From Balanoglossus misakiensis (Eukaryota; Hemichordata), in NCBI GenBank assembly GCA_040954595.2, contig CM082582.2:6448001-6512000 (forward strand): DNA of 64,000 nucleotides, given 5' to 3'. Below, in pieces: positions 11,568 through 24,300 of the stretch. Numbering within the stretch: the first letter of the stretch is position 1; every line of letters begins with the position of its first letter. A program made the position numbers and the translations under genes. Under the pieces are notes generated by a model. That model saw only the letters and a list, made by a program, of their open reading frames with translations, did not search any database and had not been told where the DNA came from.

Positions 11568-14500
11568 ATGGCGGACGTTGAGCTTTATGAAGTCCTTGGC
11601 GTTAACAAAAACGCAACTGACGCCGAAATTAAGAAGGTATGCTGGTTTTATCCTCACGTGTCTTGTTCTGCGAATATGTGTTCGAAAATTTGTCCATGAA
11701 TCGTCTGATTTGATGTCCACGCCGCTGTGAAACGTGGTAGAAATGCGAATACCAATTTACGAAGATCATTGTGCGTATTGTTCATTTCGCCGGTATGATA
11801 CTACATCGAGTGCGTGCCATAAGCGGAAATGACCTAGCGCATCATGTCTTCACGTGCTCTCGCTCAAATCCACCGCAAGCCAATGTCAGTCACCCTGAAT
11901 ATCGCTATGTTCACTTTATAATCCACTACCCGTCACAAGTATTTCCATATTGAGTTTCCCTAATGTTTTACGCCATTAAATTTGGCACAAGATCTAGATC
12001 ACTTTACGACTACGGTAGACATAATGTCATTTCTTTAGGCAAGAATCCCCCCCCCCCCCGCACCGGGATTAATTCACCCATGACAATGAAGGGTGAAGTT
12101 GTTGAGAAAGTATGTTTATTCTAAATGCATGATTTTAGCGTGGAAAAGGGAAAGGGAAATGTGAGATTATTTCATTGCCTGTTGTGAGTTCATCGTCGAC
12201 TCTGACTCCAACCTTGGCCATGGACAAACTCTTTTTGTATAATCTACGCTCATAGGTTCAAGTATGCATTGCTGTGTGTGGTTTTCATGTTTCTGTATAT
12301 TATTTTTTTTTTGCAGGCATACAGAAAATTAGCCAAGGAATTTCATCCAGACAAGAACCCTCAACATGGAGAGAAGGTATAAAAGCACTATAATTTTGTT
12401 GCAGATAACAGCATTTCTGACCTTATTTTAATAAGAAAAATTCTCCTCTTTGAGAAAGCCATAAAATGAACATCGGAATATGATGTGCTCATTTGTTTGT
12501 GATTGAGGTATTTTTAGCTGCCAGTAAACACCTATATATAGCAGTGGATTTTTACCAAATTGGTTGTATATGTATGTACTGACCGTTACGTATGTATGCA
12601 TGTACATACATTTGTCTATCCATCTGGTGACTACAAAAATTTCTCAACCACTGGATGGCATCACTTCAAAAGTTAACAAATACATATAATTATATTTATG
12701 GTATAAACTAATTGATATTATTCCCTTTATTAACAGTTCAAGGAAATAAGTTTTGCTTATGAAGTTCTTTCAAACCCTGAAAAGCGTGAAACATATGATC
12801 AGTATGGCATGGAAGGAATTCGAGGTGAAACAGGACCTGATATGTTTGGTGAGTACACGTAAAACATGCAACGTGTGATTATTTAACCCTTTCACCACCA
12901 TGGTGTGGTCCAAATCCATTGTTTTCTTCTTACTTCTTAACATGTACTTGATATGATATACTGTGAGTTTAAATTTTCGATTCTATGCTTAAGTGTTTTA
13001 TAATTATTTCTTTTTTGTTACCACAGGTGGTGAAGACATTTTCTCTCATCTATTTGGGGGTGGTATGTTTGGTGGAATGTCTGGTTTTGGCGGTGGCGGG
13101 AGACGAAGGAAACAAAGGGGGGAAGACACAGTTCATCCACTAAGGTAATAATAAGTGAGAGTGGGTTTTCTGACAAGTCATGTATTTGCTCTCCTTATAG
13201 TTAGCAGCAGGATTGTCACTGAGTTAATGATGAGGCCTTCAGTTATGGTTAAATATACAAATATACAAACTGTAGCATGCACATATTGTGTACCAAAAAA
13301 AATTGGCTGAAGAGAATTTTTGTTGACTGACAGAAACCATGTAAATAGTACTTTTATTTTCTTTCCTTTGCGAGTCTGACAGTGTTTCTTAGTGTTTTGG
13401 GCGCTGCAGTATTTGTACCAATCCCGACCTTATTCTTGCATTTTGTTTAGGGTAACATTGGAAGACCTGTATAATGGCAAAACGGCCAAGTTACAATTGA
13501 GCAAGAATATTATATGTCGTATCTGCAACGGGTAAGTCAGTCTTGCTGAATAGATACATATGAACATCAATAAGACATGGAAATGACCATCAGTTCAACC
13601 TGTATCCCATCCGTCCATCCACCCATCCATTAACTGTATTTTTGATGTGTCACAGGCAAGGCGGCAAGCAGGGTGCAATGCAGACTTGCAGGGTGTGTCA
13701 CGGCCGTGGTGTCAAGGTCACAATCCGGCAACTCGGCCCCGGCATGGTGCAGCAGATGCAGTCGGTGTGTCCCGAGTGCCACGGCGAAGGTAAGGCTCAG
13801 ATCTCTCCTCGCTGAAAGATAGCATGCAGACGAGTTTAACTCTGTCACTCCATATGGTGTGAAGACAGACAGAGAGCACTGTGTTGACTATCTGTGAAGC
13901 AGCAGTAATCTTTCTCTCACTCTATCGACCAGTGATGTGATAATGTACCCTGTTCACTTCACAGGCGAAACAATTAATGAAAAAGACAGGTGTAAAACTT
14001 GTCATGGTAAGAAAGTGGTGAAAGAGTCGAAAATACTACAAGTGCACGTGGAAAAGGGCATGAAGGATGGGCAGAAAATTACATTCCGCTGGGAAGGTGA
14101 CCAAACGGTAAGTGATATCCTGTCTTGTCCGTACATGCATTTTTTTACTGTGCAGATTCTGATGTGTCTGCAGGCTGCCGTGGGTGGGACTGTGTATTCT
14201 TGATATCACAAAAAAGGTCTAGAAGGACGGCTTTGTCCCTTTAAGCCTTTCACCCATCAGTTCCGTCTTCAGAGGTCTAACCTTACCTTAGAAAACAATG
14301 GGTTTGGACTGAACCATGGTGGTTAAAGGAGTTAACAGACTGCTTGAGAGGGGAAGCGATGAAGAGCCCAGTCTGTTCAGAAGCAGGGCAGCGTAGTCAA
14401 AACCTGGTCAACACGAAACTTACCCGACGCAGTCCACTGGTACTTGTCGGACGTGAACACCAAATCAGCTGCTTTCCCTCAGCCTGAGCGCCGAGCCTAA

Positions 14501-15744
14501 CTCAACTTACCGTTCCATTTCTGCTTCCACAGCCCGGTCTTGAACCTGGAGATGTAATCATAGTTTTACAGCAGAGAGAGCACGATGTTTTTCAACGTAG
14601 CGGCGTCGACCTCTACATGACACACTCCCTGGGCATAACAGAGGCACTATGCGGATTTCAGTTCCTTTTCAAACATTTAGATAGCAGGGAAATATGCGTT
14701 CGATATCCTCCAGGGAATGTCATTTCCCCAGGTGAGTTAGGCCTATTCTATATATGTTTGTACCATTATGCATTTATAGCAGTAACTAGGTAAGAAATAA
14801 ACTTGAAAAAAAAAATTTGTTTGGTGGTATAAGTGAAATGAAAATTAGAATAACACTACATATTTTTTTCCAAAATAAATGTATGTTGCTTCAATTGGAA
14901 GAAAGATGCAGGATTTCAGAGTGGTTTCCGTTTCCCAATATTTATGGATACTGATTACTGTATATACTGTATAAAATCCTTTTTGCAGGATGCACACGCT
15001 GTGTTGTTGGTGAAGGAATGCCGGTGTATAAGAATCCATTCGAGAAGGGAAATCTATACATCAAATTTGACATTCAGTTCCCCGACAATAACTTCCAAGA
15101 TGAAAGCAAGCTGAAGGTAATTATCGGCAGTCAAAATACATTGTGAGCTTGGCTTATAGAAGTGTTTAGGTTTCTTCATTGTACCTTTACTCTTTCAAAG
15201 TCAAGACCAAAAAAAAAAACATCAACAACAGAGATTTTAGTGATTGGCAAACTTCTAAGTGGCTTCCAATATTTACAAATGCATAATGGTCACAACTCTC
15301 TAAGTTTTGAATCACCAGCATTTGTGATAGGATAGTGGAAGCTTTGCAACCATTTCGTTTTTGTGTTGGAAGCTAAGAAAGTACAGCATAGAAAGAATCA
15401 TTTGAAGGACTTTATTCTCTTTACAAAAATATTCCTGTGTTACGGTCTGCCTTTCGGTGCGCCTATTTGCCTCTCAGTTCACTGTCAGTTGTAGCATATT
15501 GTCCAATACACCTTGCCTGGGTTCCGCCTGAGGGGTAACTGTCTGGTTCTTTTTGCAGTTGCTGGAAAAGCTGCTGCCACCTCGGCCAAAACAAGTCGTC
15601 CCGGAAGGCGCGGAGCCAGAGGATGTGGACTTGATGGAGTACGACCCCAGACATTCGTCGAGTAACTCGCGACGCGAAGCATATCACGACGAAGACGACG
15701 AGGACATGCATCAAGGTCACGGAATGCAGTGCGCTCACCAATAA
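11568..15744 (+). CDS. DNAJA2: DnaJ (HSP40) subfamily A member 2
   Basis: Type I HSP40 co-chaperone that delivers clients to cytosolic HSP70 and stimulates its ATPase. Ten exons: 11568-11636, 12317-12376, 12737-12848, 13027-13144, 13451-13531, 13656-13789, 13965-14107, 14533-14731, 14989-15116, 15559-15744; 409 residues (human DNAJA2 has 412). The J domain opens [20 protein letters not shown] and carries HPD in [10 protein letters not shown] Gly/Phe-rich linker follows ([15 protein letters not shown]). The zinc-finger domain has [25 protein letters not shown] and CKTCHGKK. The C-terminal substrate domain includes EALCGFQF and [14 protein letters not shown]. The protein ends GMQCAHQ, the CaaX farnesylation box of DNAJA proteins. 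The start is the first ATG, in context AACATGG, beside a CRE. DNAJA1 and DNAJA4 are the alternatives; the MVQQMQSVC and CAHQ features favour DNAJA2. Confidence 0.95.
12047..12059. repeat. Homopolymer C run
   Basis: Thirteen consecutive C residues in DNAJA2 intron 1. Length may vary or be mis-sequenced. Confidence 0.8.
12882..12921. repeat. Half copy of inverted-repeat family A
   Basis: TTTAACCCTTTCACCACCAT followed by GGTGTGGTCCAAATCCATTG matches the left half of the complete element at 25125-25216. It lies in DNAJA2 intron 3. No right arm follows, so it is probably truncated. Confidence 0.55.
14241..14336. repeat. Inverted-repeat family A element (reverse orientation)
   Basis: Begins TTAAGCCTTTCACC and ends GGTGGTTAAAGGAGTTAAC, with CAATGGGTTTGGACTGAACC inside, which is the reverse complement of the interior of the copy at 25125-25216. 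A degenerate copy in a DNAJA2 intron. Confidence 0.55.
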
Positions 15745-18700
15745 CCCCACAAAAAACCCGTCACTAGCATTCTCATAGTAGCCGACGTCTAAGCTCTGTG
15801 ATTCCGTCTCTGACCTTTGGGGAGAGCCAACACCTTAATTAAAAAAAAATCAGACCAAGTTTTATTAATATTACCGTACGAGCACTTCAAATTTGACTTG
15901 TAATTCTTAAAAGAAATGTGGTGGTGGCTTTAATGGCATAAGGCGATTTCTGAAGGTAACTTCTTTTCTTCGAAAGTTGTCGGAAATAAATGGCAGGTAA
16001 TATTTACACTGTCGGGGATTGCCCAAGCAGTGAAATGTCTTGTGAGGAATGGCTAGCCACCTATCAGTTAAACCCAGATCTGAGTTTCCTGTTGTATCAA
16101 TGTCATTCGCGCGCAAATCAATCTTTCCTCATTGAGATCTCCACACTCTGTTGAGAGACTCTGCTTATTGACGTCCCATTACTCCAAATTTTGTTGTTCA
16201 AGTTTGTAATATCACCTCATTTCATTCAAGAAAACGTGTTTTTGTGTTCCCGAGCCATCAGCAGAAACGTGTAATTATAATTCAATGTCACGCTTCGTGA
16301 TAGTACCAGTATTAGTAACCAGACGTGAACCTTGCATGTGTATTGTTTCAAGTTCAAGGTAGACCCATTTCAACTTATTGCAGTCTGGCCCAGTGTTTGC
16401 CACAAGGGAACCTAATCTTATGCTGGCAATGGGGTAGGGGGTTGAAATTGACTCAATATTATAAGAACTTCACTCATGATATATGAAATTAAATAAGTGA
16501 ATAACACGTCACCTAATCAATACGTTTCACACAGTTCAAATATTCACAACAAACTTTTCAGTACCGAGGAATTCACTTCTAGAATGCGAAAAACACGGAG
16601 CTGGTAAATTTGATGAATAATAACCTTTGGAAACGAAACAGCTCAGGAAATATTAATAACTTACCACACTTTATCATATGAAAATTTGTCAGTGGTGAAA
16701 GAATTTGGATGCGTTCCAAAGGAAACAATTGATATTTTAGATGCTAGAAAATATTGTCAATCCCTCTTTTTTTTTTCATGTTGATTTTAATCATTATGTG
16801 TGTTACATGGAGAAGCCCCTTGAATTTACTAGGTATTTTTTTGTTATTATTTAGAAAGTGTGGAAGGTATATTAGTCTTTGACATGGAAGATGGGATTGA
16901 ATGAAAACCTCTTCATAACGGCCAATCAGGGAACAGTCGATGATAAAAACTGTGACCGTCATACAGTGGTTGCTTTGGCGACGCTATGATGATAACTTTG
17001 AGGAAATTTGTACAGATTCTAAATGTACTAACATGCTGGGATGACCGCCTCAATTCTCACGAAGTTCTAGACAGAACATTATGCGATATGATTTTTTTTT
17101 TGTATTATTTTTTCGGGTGTATTTTTCTTCATCCAGAGCTTCTACAATGGAGGCTTTTCAATTCAGACTACTTTTTACTATGTGTACATGTTTATGTGTA
17201 AAGTGGTGTCATGTTGGTTAGCTGTCTTTATAGGGAGAAAACTCAGTGGAAAAGTGGTGTTTAGGCCCTTCTTGATGCCAATGGTGTTTTTATAGTTCTC
17301 TCGATCCGGTGAATACGAGTGCAGGCATTTGTCCATCAGCCTGAGGAGCGAATGGCTGCTTTTGTCTGAAACTGTCGCAGGCTTATTACAAAATACACAT
17401 CAACTGCAAGAAACTGTTCTCTTGATGAAACCGTATTTTAGATGAGACATACAACCAGTCCCTGGTTGATTCTGACAAGAGCTTATTACAGAAATGCTTG
17501 TGTACATTCAAAGTCTGGACTTTGTGAAATGACGTTCCCCCTGATTGAATATACAGTGTTTGGTGTATCACGTTAATCTTTAATCACAGTCATTTCATAG
17601 TCAAATTATTGTTACCATCTCCAAATTTGTTTTCTAACTATAAAAAAAACTCAGACCTTGTGTTAGGGTGTGTGTGTGTTTGGCATACTGGCTGAACTGA
17701 CTGAATGACGTTCTGCAAAGAAAATTATCAGCTTTGGCAGCAAAGTAAAAGAAACTTACTGCAGTTCACAATTTCGTGACTTGTTACATACATTGAGCAT
17801 CTTACGATTCCTGTTCATGGCACATTGGCATACATTGTTGGAAAGACTGCACGCTTTGGAGATTTCAAAAACGTAGGCTATAGGGATTCTAAGGGAAGGT
17901 GCACACACATTACCATCGCTTGCTACTTTGCTTACTTAAGATCAATGTTCCTTTTGACAAAAATAACGGATTGAAACTCTCTGTATTTATATACTGACTG
18001 TGTGGTTGCAATGGAAATGCCTTTTTCAAAAGATGATAATTGTAAACAGTGACTCAGCATGTCTTGACAAAATGCATTTTCGCGAACAGCGCCCCCATGT
18101 GACCCAGTAAGCCCACGTGTGACCCCCACCACCCTGGACATAAGTTTTTAATAGTGCATATCTCTCGTGGAGATGTGACTTTTAATTTTTGTTTCACAAC
18201 TTTGCTCTTCTGGCCAAAGTGTTGTTTGTGTTAACGGCGACATGCGACAATATTTATTGGTGGCAACTGGCAACCCAGAGAATGTATTATTGAACGAAAT
18301 ATGCCAATAAAATATTTCTTTTAAACAATTCAATCATCAAGGTGTCGCGCAGTTTTGCCGAGTTTTTTTTTCTTTGATCAAAATGGATAGCATCGTGCAG
18401 TCTTTCATGAAGTTTGGAAATAAAACCAAAACATCCACTGTTGATATACCATCTCATCATGTAAAGGAACCAGCAAATGTAAAGATCAAGCCATCTCTAC
18501 TCTACATGTAATTTTTAGCTCACGTGTGTACAGGTAGTAATTTGAATATTTTACAAATTAGTGCAATTATTGTTATAAATCAGAACCATTTTTATGAAAT
18601 TTACTAGAGATGGATCAGATCAATGAGATTAGTTGCATTGAATGAAGTTGAATTTGGTAAGTCATTGCTGAAATTTGCACATTTTCAGTCTTCATCATAC

Positions 18701-18811
18701 TGTACAAGCGGGCATATTCAGTTCATATCTGGTTGTCAGATGTCGCTGTGTGAAAAGCATCAAACACAAAAAGCAAAAGCACAGAGACCGTCTTTCTTTG
18801 TATAAAATTAA
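15745..18811. other. DNAJA2 3'UTR and convergent intergenic region
   Basis: No gene seen in about 3.1 kb. Plus-strand AATAAA hexamers occur at 15985-15990 and near 18306 and 18419, so the DNAJA2 3'UTR may be short or up to about 2.6 kb. The remaining open frames are short, AT-rich and lack any domain. Confidence 0.5.
15985..15990 (+). terminator. DNAJA2: Candidate poly(A) signal for DNAJA2
   Basis: AATAAA about 240 bp after the DNAJA2 stop codon. Further hexamers downstream could serve longer 3'UTRs. Confidence 0.35.
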
Positions 18812-18817
18812 TTTATT
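18812..18817 (-). terminator. TRPC4AP: Candidate poly(A) signal for TRPC4AP
   Basis: Minus-strand AATAAA about 2.5 kb past the stop codon. It lies close to the end of the long AT-rich region and near the plus-strand hexamers assigned to DNAJA2, consistent with two convergent transcripts ending here. Confidence 0.3.
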
Positions 18818-21312
18818 GTCACGCCACCACCAAACAAATACTGCCACCAGCTCTGATGACTACACATCACAAATTATTAGACAAACCACCGTTTTTGTGT
18901 CCATTACAAAATGGTACATCTATACACACATACAAAGCCACTGCCTACAATCCAGAAAAATAAAAGATTACAGATAAAAACTTCCAGGAACTCTACTGAG
19001 CTGTTCAATTCGTGTACGGATTTTTTTTTATACAAAGTGTGCAGTAAATGTCAAAGTGTATCCACAAAGAGAATCGGTAAAGAGATTTGAAAAATTCCAC
19101 GACTGGATCCCAGCGATGCTAGGCAGTTGATTACAAAAAATGCATGACATTGCTGAGCTAAAGAAAATAGTACTTTAAAAATGCCACACAGCCAAGTTTA
19201 TAAAATATTCAGAGTATAAATCTGTGCATATTACTTTATCAATTGAAACCAGTTTATGTCGATTGGTATGTGTGTATAAACATACATGTCAGTGGTGGTC
19301 AAATTTTTTAAAACTGCAAACTTGGGACAGAGTACCAAATTTTTTTTTTCTTGTTATAATTCTACAACAGCAGCTATATTTGATGAGACACAGCAAAAAA
19401 TTCCACAGAAACGTGTACGCATGGCAATTTGACTGCATTTTGTGGAAATTTGTCCCAATATAGTGAATACTATTTAGATCATCTACAGATAATTACAAGT
19501 CATTAGTGTTACATCAATCCCTGCCAAAGCAGATTCCTTCATTCAGACCTGCAGATGACCTTTTATGTCTGGAAGTCTAAACAATTCTTTTTTAGAAATT
19601 TGAACCAACTGATTGTTTGTGATTGTTGACGTCAACATAGAATTTGTACAGTAAATAAATGCTGTCTGCAGAGAGCAGACATGCACACACACACACACAT
19701 AAAAAGTTTTTATACAATATGCAATGTTACTACACTGGAAAAGTCTTGGGTATTCTGAAAGAAAAATCAGATCCATGGAATTGGGTTCATAAAGCTGGAG
19801 ACATTAGACTGACTAAACACCGCTAAGTTGTAGGGTCTATCCTGATCAAATTCCCAGTAAGTTGAAGGGTCACTGAACTACATGCTGTGGGGTCCTGGTT
19901 GTAACAGACAACTTGAGGGGTCCATCCCAACATGAGAGTCACATGCATGCTGTTTTTCTGTCGTTTTTTTCAAAAGTGGCACTCAGTATGTGACATAAAA
20001 TTACAGAAACACAGAAATAATCCAACTTATAAAAGATAGTGATGGCGAACAGGAAAGCCAATCAGCTGTAAAACATTTAAAAGTGCCTGGATTTTAGGGG
20101 TGGATACAGATTTTAAACCCAAATAGACACAAACTGATAAAACACATTTTCTACGAGAAATGACATTTCATAATCAAATAAAACTGAGTTGTTATTATTA
20201 TATTCACACCAATGGGCAGACGTTCAGCTCTCATAAAAATCAGTCACACCAACTACACTACCATCGTCCAAAAATGAGTTCATGTAACTTTTTTTTAGCT
20301 TTGGCTAAAACACAAACCTGCAAAATTGTAGTCCATCATCAGATGTGACAGCAGAAGGTACTAATGTCAACCTCCAGGTTATTTTTGTTTTTTTCACAAA
20401 TGATTGTGCACACACCTTAGGTAATCAAACATTGGTCCAATCACAAAAGTCCAGTTTTTTTAATTAAAAGCAACGAAAAGCATGGCTTCATAATTCATAA
20501 TTGTCATTTTTATATTTAATGGCCTTCTAAACATTGTATTAAAGGCAACCATTTCAGAACTGATTACCAGCTAAAAGGAACAATTGGGTTGGGGTAAAAA
20601 CAGTCATGAAGAGGGGGTAAAACTATAACAGAACCAAAACATTGCGATACGTGGCAATAAATTGTTGACAATAAAAACCCAGTCATTTATACACTTATGT
20701 TGCACATAACGGATAAAAGATAACCCTTTCACTTGCGCATGATTTTCTTTTAAAAATAACAATTTACGTTGTACAGGTATCTAAGTGTGGGGGGAAATTT
20801 GGGGAAATCACGGAACGTGAACTGAAACGTTTATTATTGTCTGTCTTGTGATAGTTCATGATTTCTAATTGAGTTAAGCAAATTTCATGGCAAATTATCT
20901 ACAGGCTATCTCTACACAATCTGCCCCAATCTGCCGGGCATTCTCTCTCGATCTCCGTGACGGCACAGTTAGTTTCACACCAAAAACCAGTCCTCGAAAG
21001 TCGTCAGTGATACACTAACAACAGCCAAAGTGACGTTAATTCAAGACAAGGTAGCAAAGAGGGAAAAGAACTCTGCAGGTCATGATAGACAAAACACAGC
21101 AACACGGTACACCCAATCTCTCGGTGTCCACTGCCCTGACTATCATACGAATGTCTGTAATCCACTCGAGCAATGTCAATGTTTTGTCCCACAAGAAAAA
21201 ATCCGCTACCATCCACCCCTATTTTGGCAACTGGTGGATTATTCCACCGACTGATTGTGTAATGGCGCATGGGTGATTCCACAGGTAATGCTGAGTGGGG
21301 CTTTGCTTGATT
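18812..21312 (-). other. TRPC4AP: Probable TRPC4AP 3'UTR
   Basis: AT-rich 2.5 kb following the TRPC4AP stop on the minus strand. The far end has a minus-strand AATAAA at 18817-18812. No coding features are supported. There is a short AC repeat near 19684-19699 and an isolated AACCCTTTCAC repeat fragment near 20722. The exact 3'UTR end is unknown. Confidence 0.4.
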
Positions 21313-24300
21313 TCAATCTTCCCTGTACGATATCCCGGCTGATGTGAGATAGTGGGCCACCGTGAGTTCGTTGCTGGGGTCGTCTTCAAGGAGTTCCGCC
21401 ACGGTCTTCTTCCAGATGTCAAAACTGATGCAGGAACTCTGCGAGGAAGAAAGCACAGCAGGCAGTCAGTACACATACACATGTATCCTTTCATAAACCT
21501 AGATGACAGACTGTGCATTGGATGAATCGTAAAGCAAAGTTTTAATTTGTTGAGTGTTACCAGTTTTGATGATGCATAGGCTACTGTTCTTGTCAGAACT
21601 TACCTTTTCCAATGCAGTGCAGTCTTTGTCTTTGTGTAGGTAGTGATCCTGCCAGAAAATAAGCAGTTGCCTGAAAATGAAGCAGAGAACAACATAAATC
21701 AACTACCCTGTTGAAAGACTCCATTATTAAGTGGAAAAATGCACCCCAATCCGACCATCCTTGCTATTGTGACCTCTGACCCGAAAAGGTCTAAAGTTGA
21801 AAGGTCACCTTTGCAGTCTGAGAAAATATCCCACTTCAAAGGAGAATTTGACATGGATCTCCCAATCACTGACCTGAAGTTACCGACAAGCAGTCCCGGG
21901 TGGCACTCCCTCTGCTCTTCGTTGCGCAGCGCTTGTAAATAGTCCGCTAGCTGTCCCTTCTGCCTGGCAAACATCAGAAACACCAGCGTCGTGTTGAGGC
22001 AACTCACGTTCTCCTGCAAGAATGAAACCACGATGCGTCAGCACTGTTTCCAGCTCTCATACGAGGATGACAGGGGCGGATGCTACATGCCCAAGCCAGA
22101 CATGGCCAAATAGTAAACCTCATACGAACAAAATTCCTGGATGCAAAGGTCCCACATCATCACGCAAGTGGCCCATTGCAGTTATGTATGGGGGCCTGAT
22201 GTTTTGGTTTGGAGAATTTCCGGAAACATGAATTCCTTGTGGTGAAGATTTGTTGAGAAACCTACCTGCGTAAGACTGGCTACTTTGATGATGTTGATGA
22301 GCTTGAACAAGAAATCAAACCGCACTTTCTTCTCTTGGATGAACTGCAGGAGACGACACTTGGTCCTCACATACTCTACAAACACACAAACAAATAAATT
22401 AATTCAATACACAATACACCAGGAGCAATGAACACAAAGACATCATAATCTATTACATGGACATTCATCTTTGGTTTCTTTGCACATGGCAAGCATCTCT
22501 CTATGTCATGCTTCAGACGGCATTGCCTATGGTTTCAGAATATTCAATACGCGTACTTTACAGACTTTGGTAAACGGAATTATGAGGCAGAAATCCAAAA
22601 GCCCAGATCACACACTTACCTTTGTGTTCGGTCTGTTCGGTTTCAAAGTGCTCAAGTGATAGTATCAGACAACGGATGAACATGTTGGAGTCAACAATGT
22701 TGTCCTTGATCAACTTGATGAAGTTGTAGAACTGTGGGAGGTTTGAAGAGAGACAAATAAAAAAGTCAATGCTATGAGTAGTCACAGTGGCACTTTAGTA
22801 TCAGCGATAGAGGTCCATGGTGAGGCTGTGACTTTCTACCACAGTCTCAATACAAAGTCAGTGTCCATGTTCAAGGTTTATGTCCGTCAACATTGTGAGA
22901 AAGCAACTTGGTAGGATACTTTTGGTGGATCTATTGTCTGACTTGAAAAATACCAGCCCTACACACCACAGTTGCTACTTACATCGACATCACTGGTGAT
23001 GCTCTTGCTAAACCTCTTGAAAGCATTGATGTTGAACTTCATCAGTTCCCCCAGCAGATCAAAGCTGCTCTGTAGGATCTCTTTGGACTTGATGTCGTTG
23101 TCAACCATGTGCCTCACTATGTGCTGCAATGTAGAAAGAGAAACATTTAGACAAAGAAAATTGTTATAATCTTTATTTCTACTAAAAGTAGACAGCTTCA
23201 CTTGTTCTGCGTCTGAAATGTGTCATTTGTAGTGATTCCGACAAATGTCTGTTGCAAACAGTCTGTCCACCATATGGGCTTACCTCTAGAAGTCCCCTTC
23301 GGAGTAGAAACGTCTGGTCTGAAAATGATGTTGCTCCCCTAAGATAACTCTCTATAGCTCGACCCAACCAAAACCTGTACATGATACCATTGGGAGAGAT
23401 TCAGAAGTCAATTATGACATCATGACAAGGTAAATCAAGCCAACACTCATAGCATAGGATACCGACTGCCAATTTTACTTATTTGGAAATGACTATTAAC
23501 AAACACAGCAGGTATCTGTAAGGTATGCAATAGGAAAACTGACATCAGATTTTTTTTACCAGAATGACAAGGTCATTCACTGCCTGTCCATGAACATTTA
23601 CAAGGAATACTTTGATTCATTTTTTACCTGAACGGTGACTCCACAGGTTCCCGTTTGGTGGCTTCTACTATTTTGGAGAGTAGACCTTTTGGCCCATTGC
23701 ACAGTAGTTGTCTGAAGAAAGAAAAACAAAACGCATTACTTCTCTCTAGACACAAGCCCAGTCAGTCCTTTAGATTTTCCTATATGTTTTTCAGAACTAG
23801 GTTTTCAAGACACTATGTACTGACCTGTTGACGTTCTTCACTGAATCAAGTACTGGTATCCTTGCACTTGACGCTATTCTGTTGAGTTCGTTGACCTCGC
23901 TGCGGGTCAGAAGTAAAACTTTGTTTCTGTTGGCGAAAAAACAATGCACAGGTCAGTGTGACTGGAACAAACTCTCCGTTGACGATGCCTTTATTCAAAT
24001 AACGAAAACTGATTCAGTGTAAATAAAAATCTTCCAGTCAAAAGTTGGACTTACGGATGGTGGTCACAAAAACTATGTATAAGGCGGAGAAACTGGATCT
24101 TGAGCGCAATCTCCGGACTGCATTCACAATTTTCATCGTGTCCCGGGAAGGGGCGACTCCTCAGGTTGCACTTGAAGATGATCTTTTCAAATATTTCATT
24201 CAGTGCCGGTATCAGCCTGGTTTCTGCCAACATCTCTTGCACCTGGAAATATGGGTGGAGAAACATTGACTGTTGTTGTACACTAGCATCACCAAAATTC

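Noticed and set aside
19628-19639. GTTGACGTCAAC palindrome
   Set aside because: Contains a CRE core but lies in the probable TRPC4AP 3'UTR with no promoter nearby; taken as chance.
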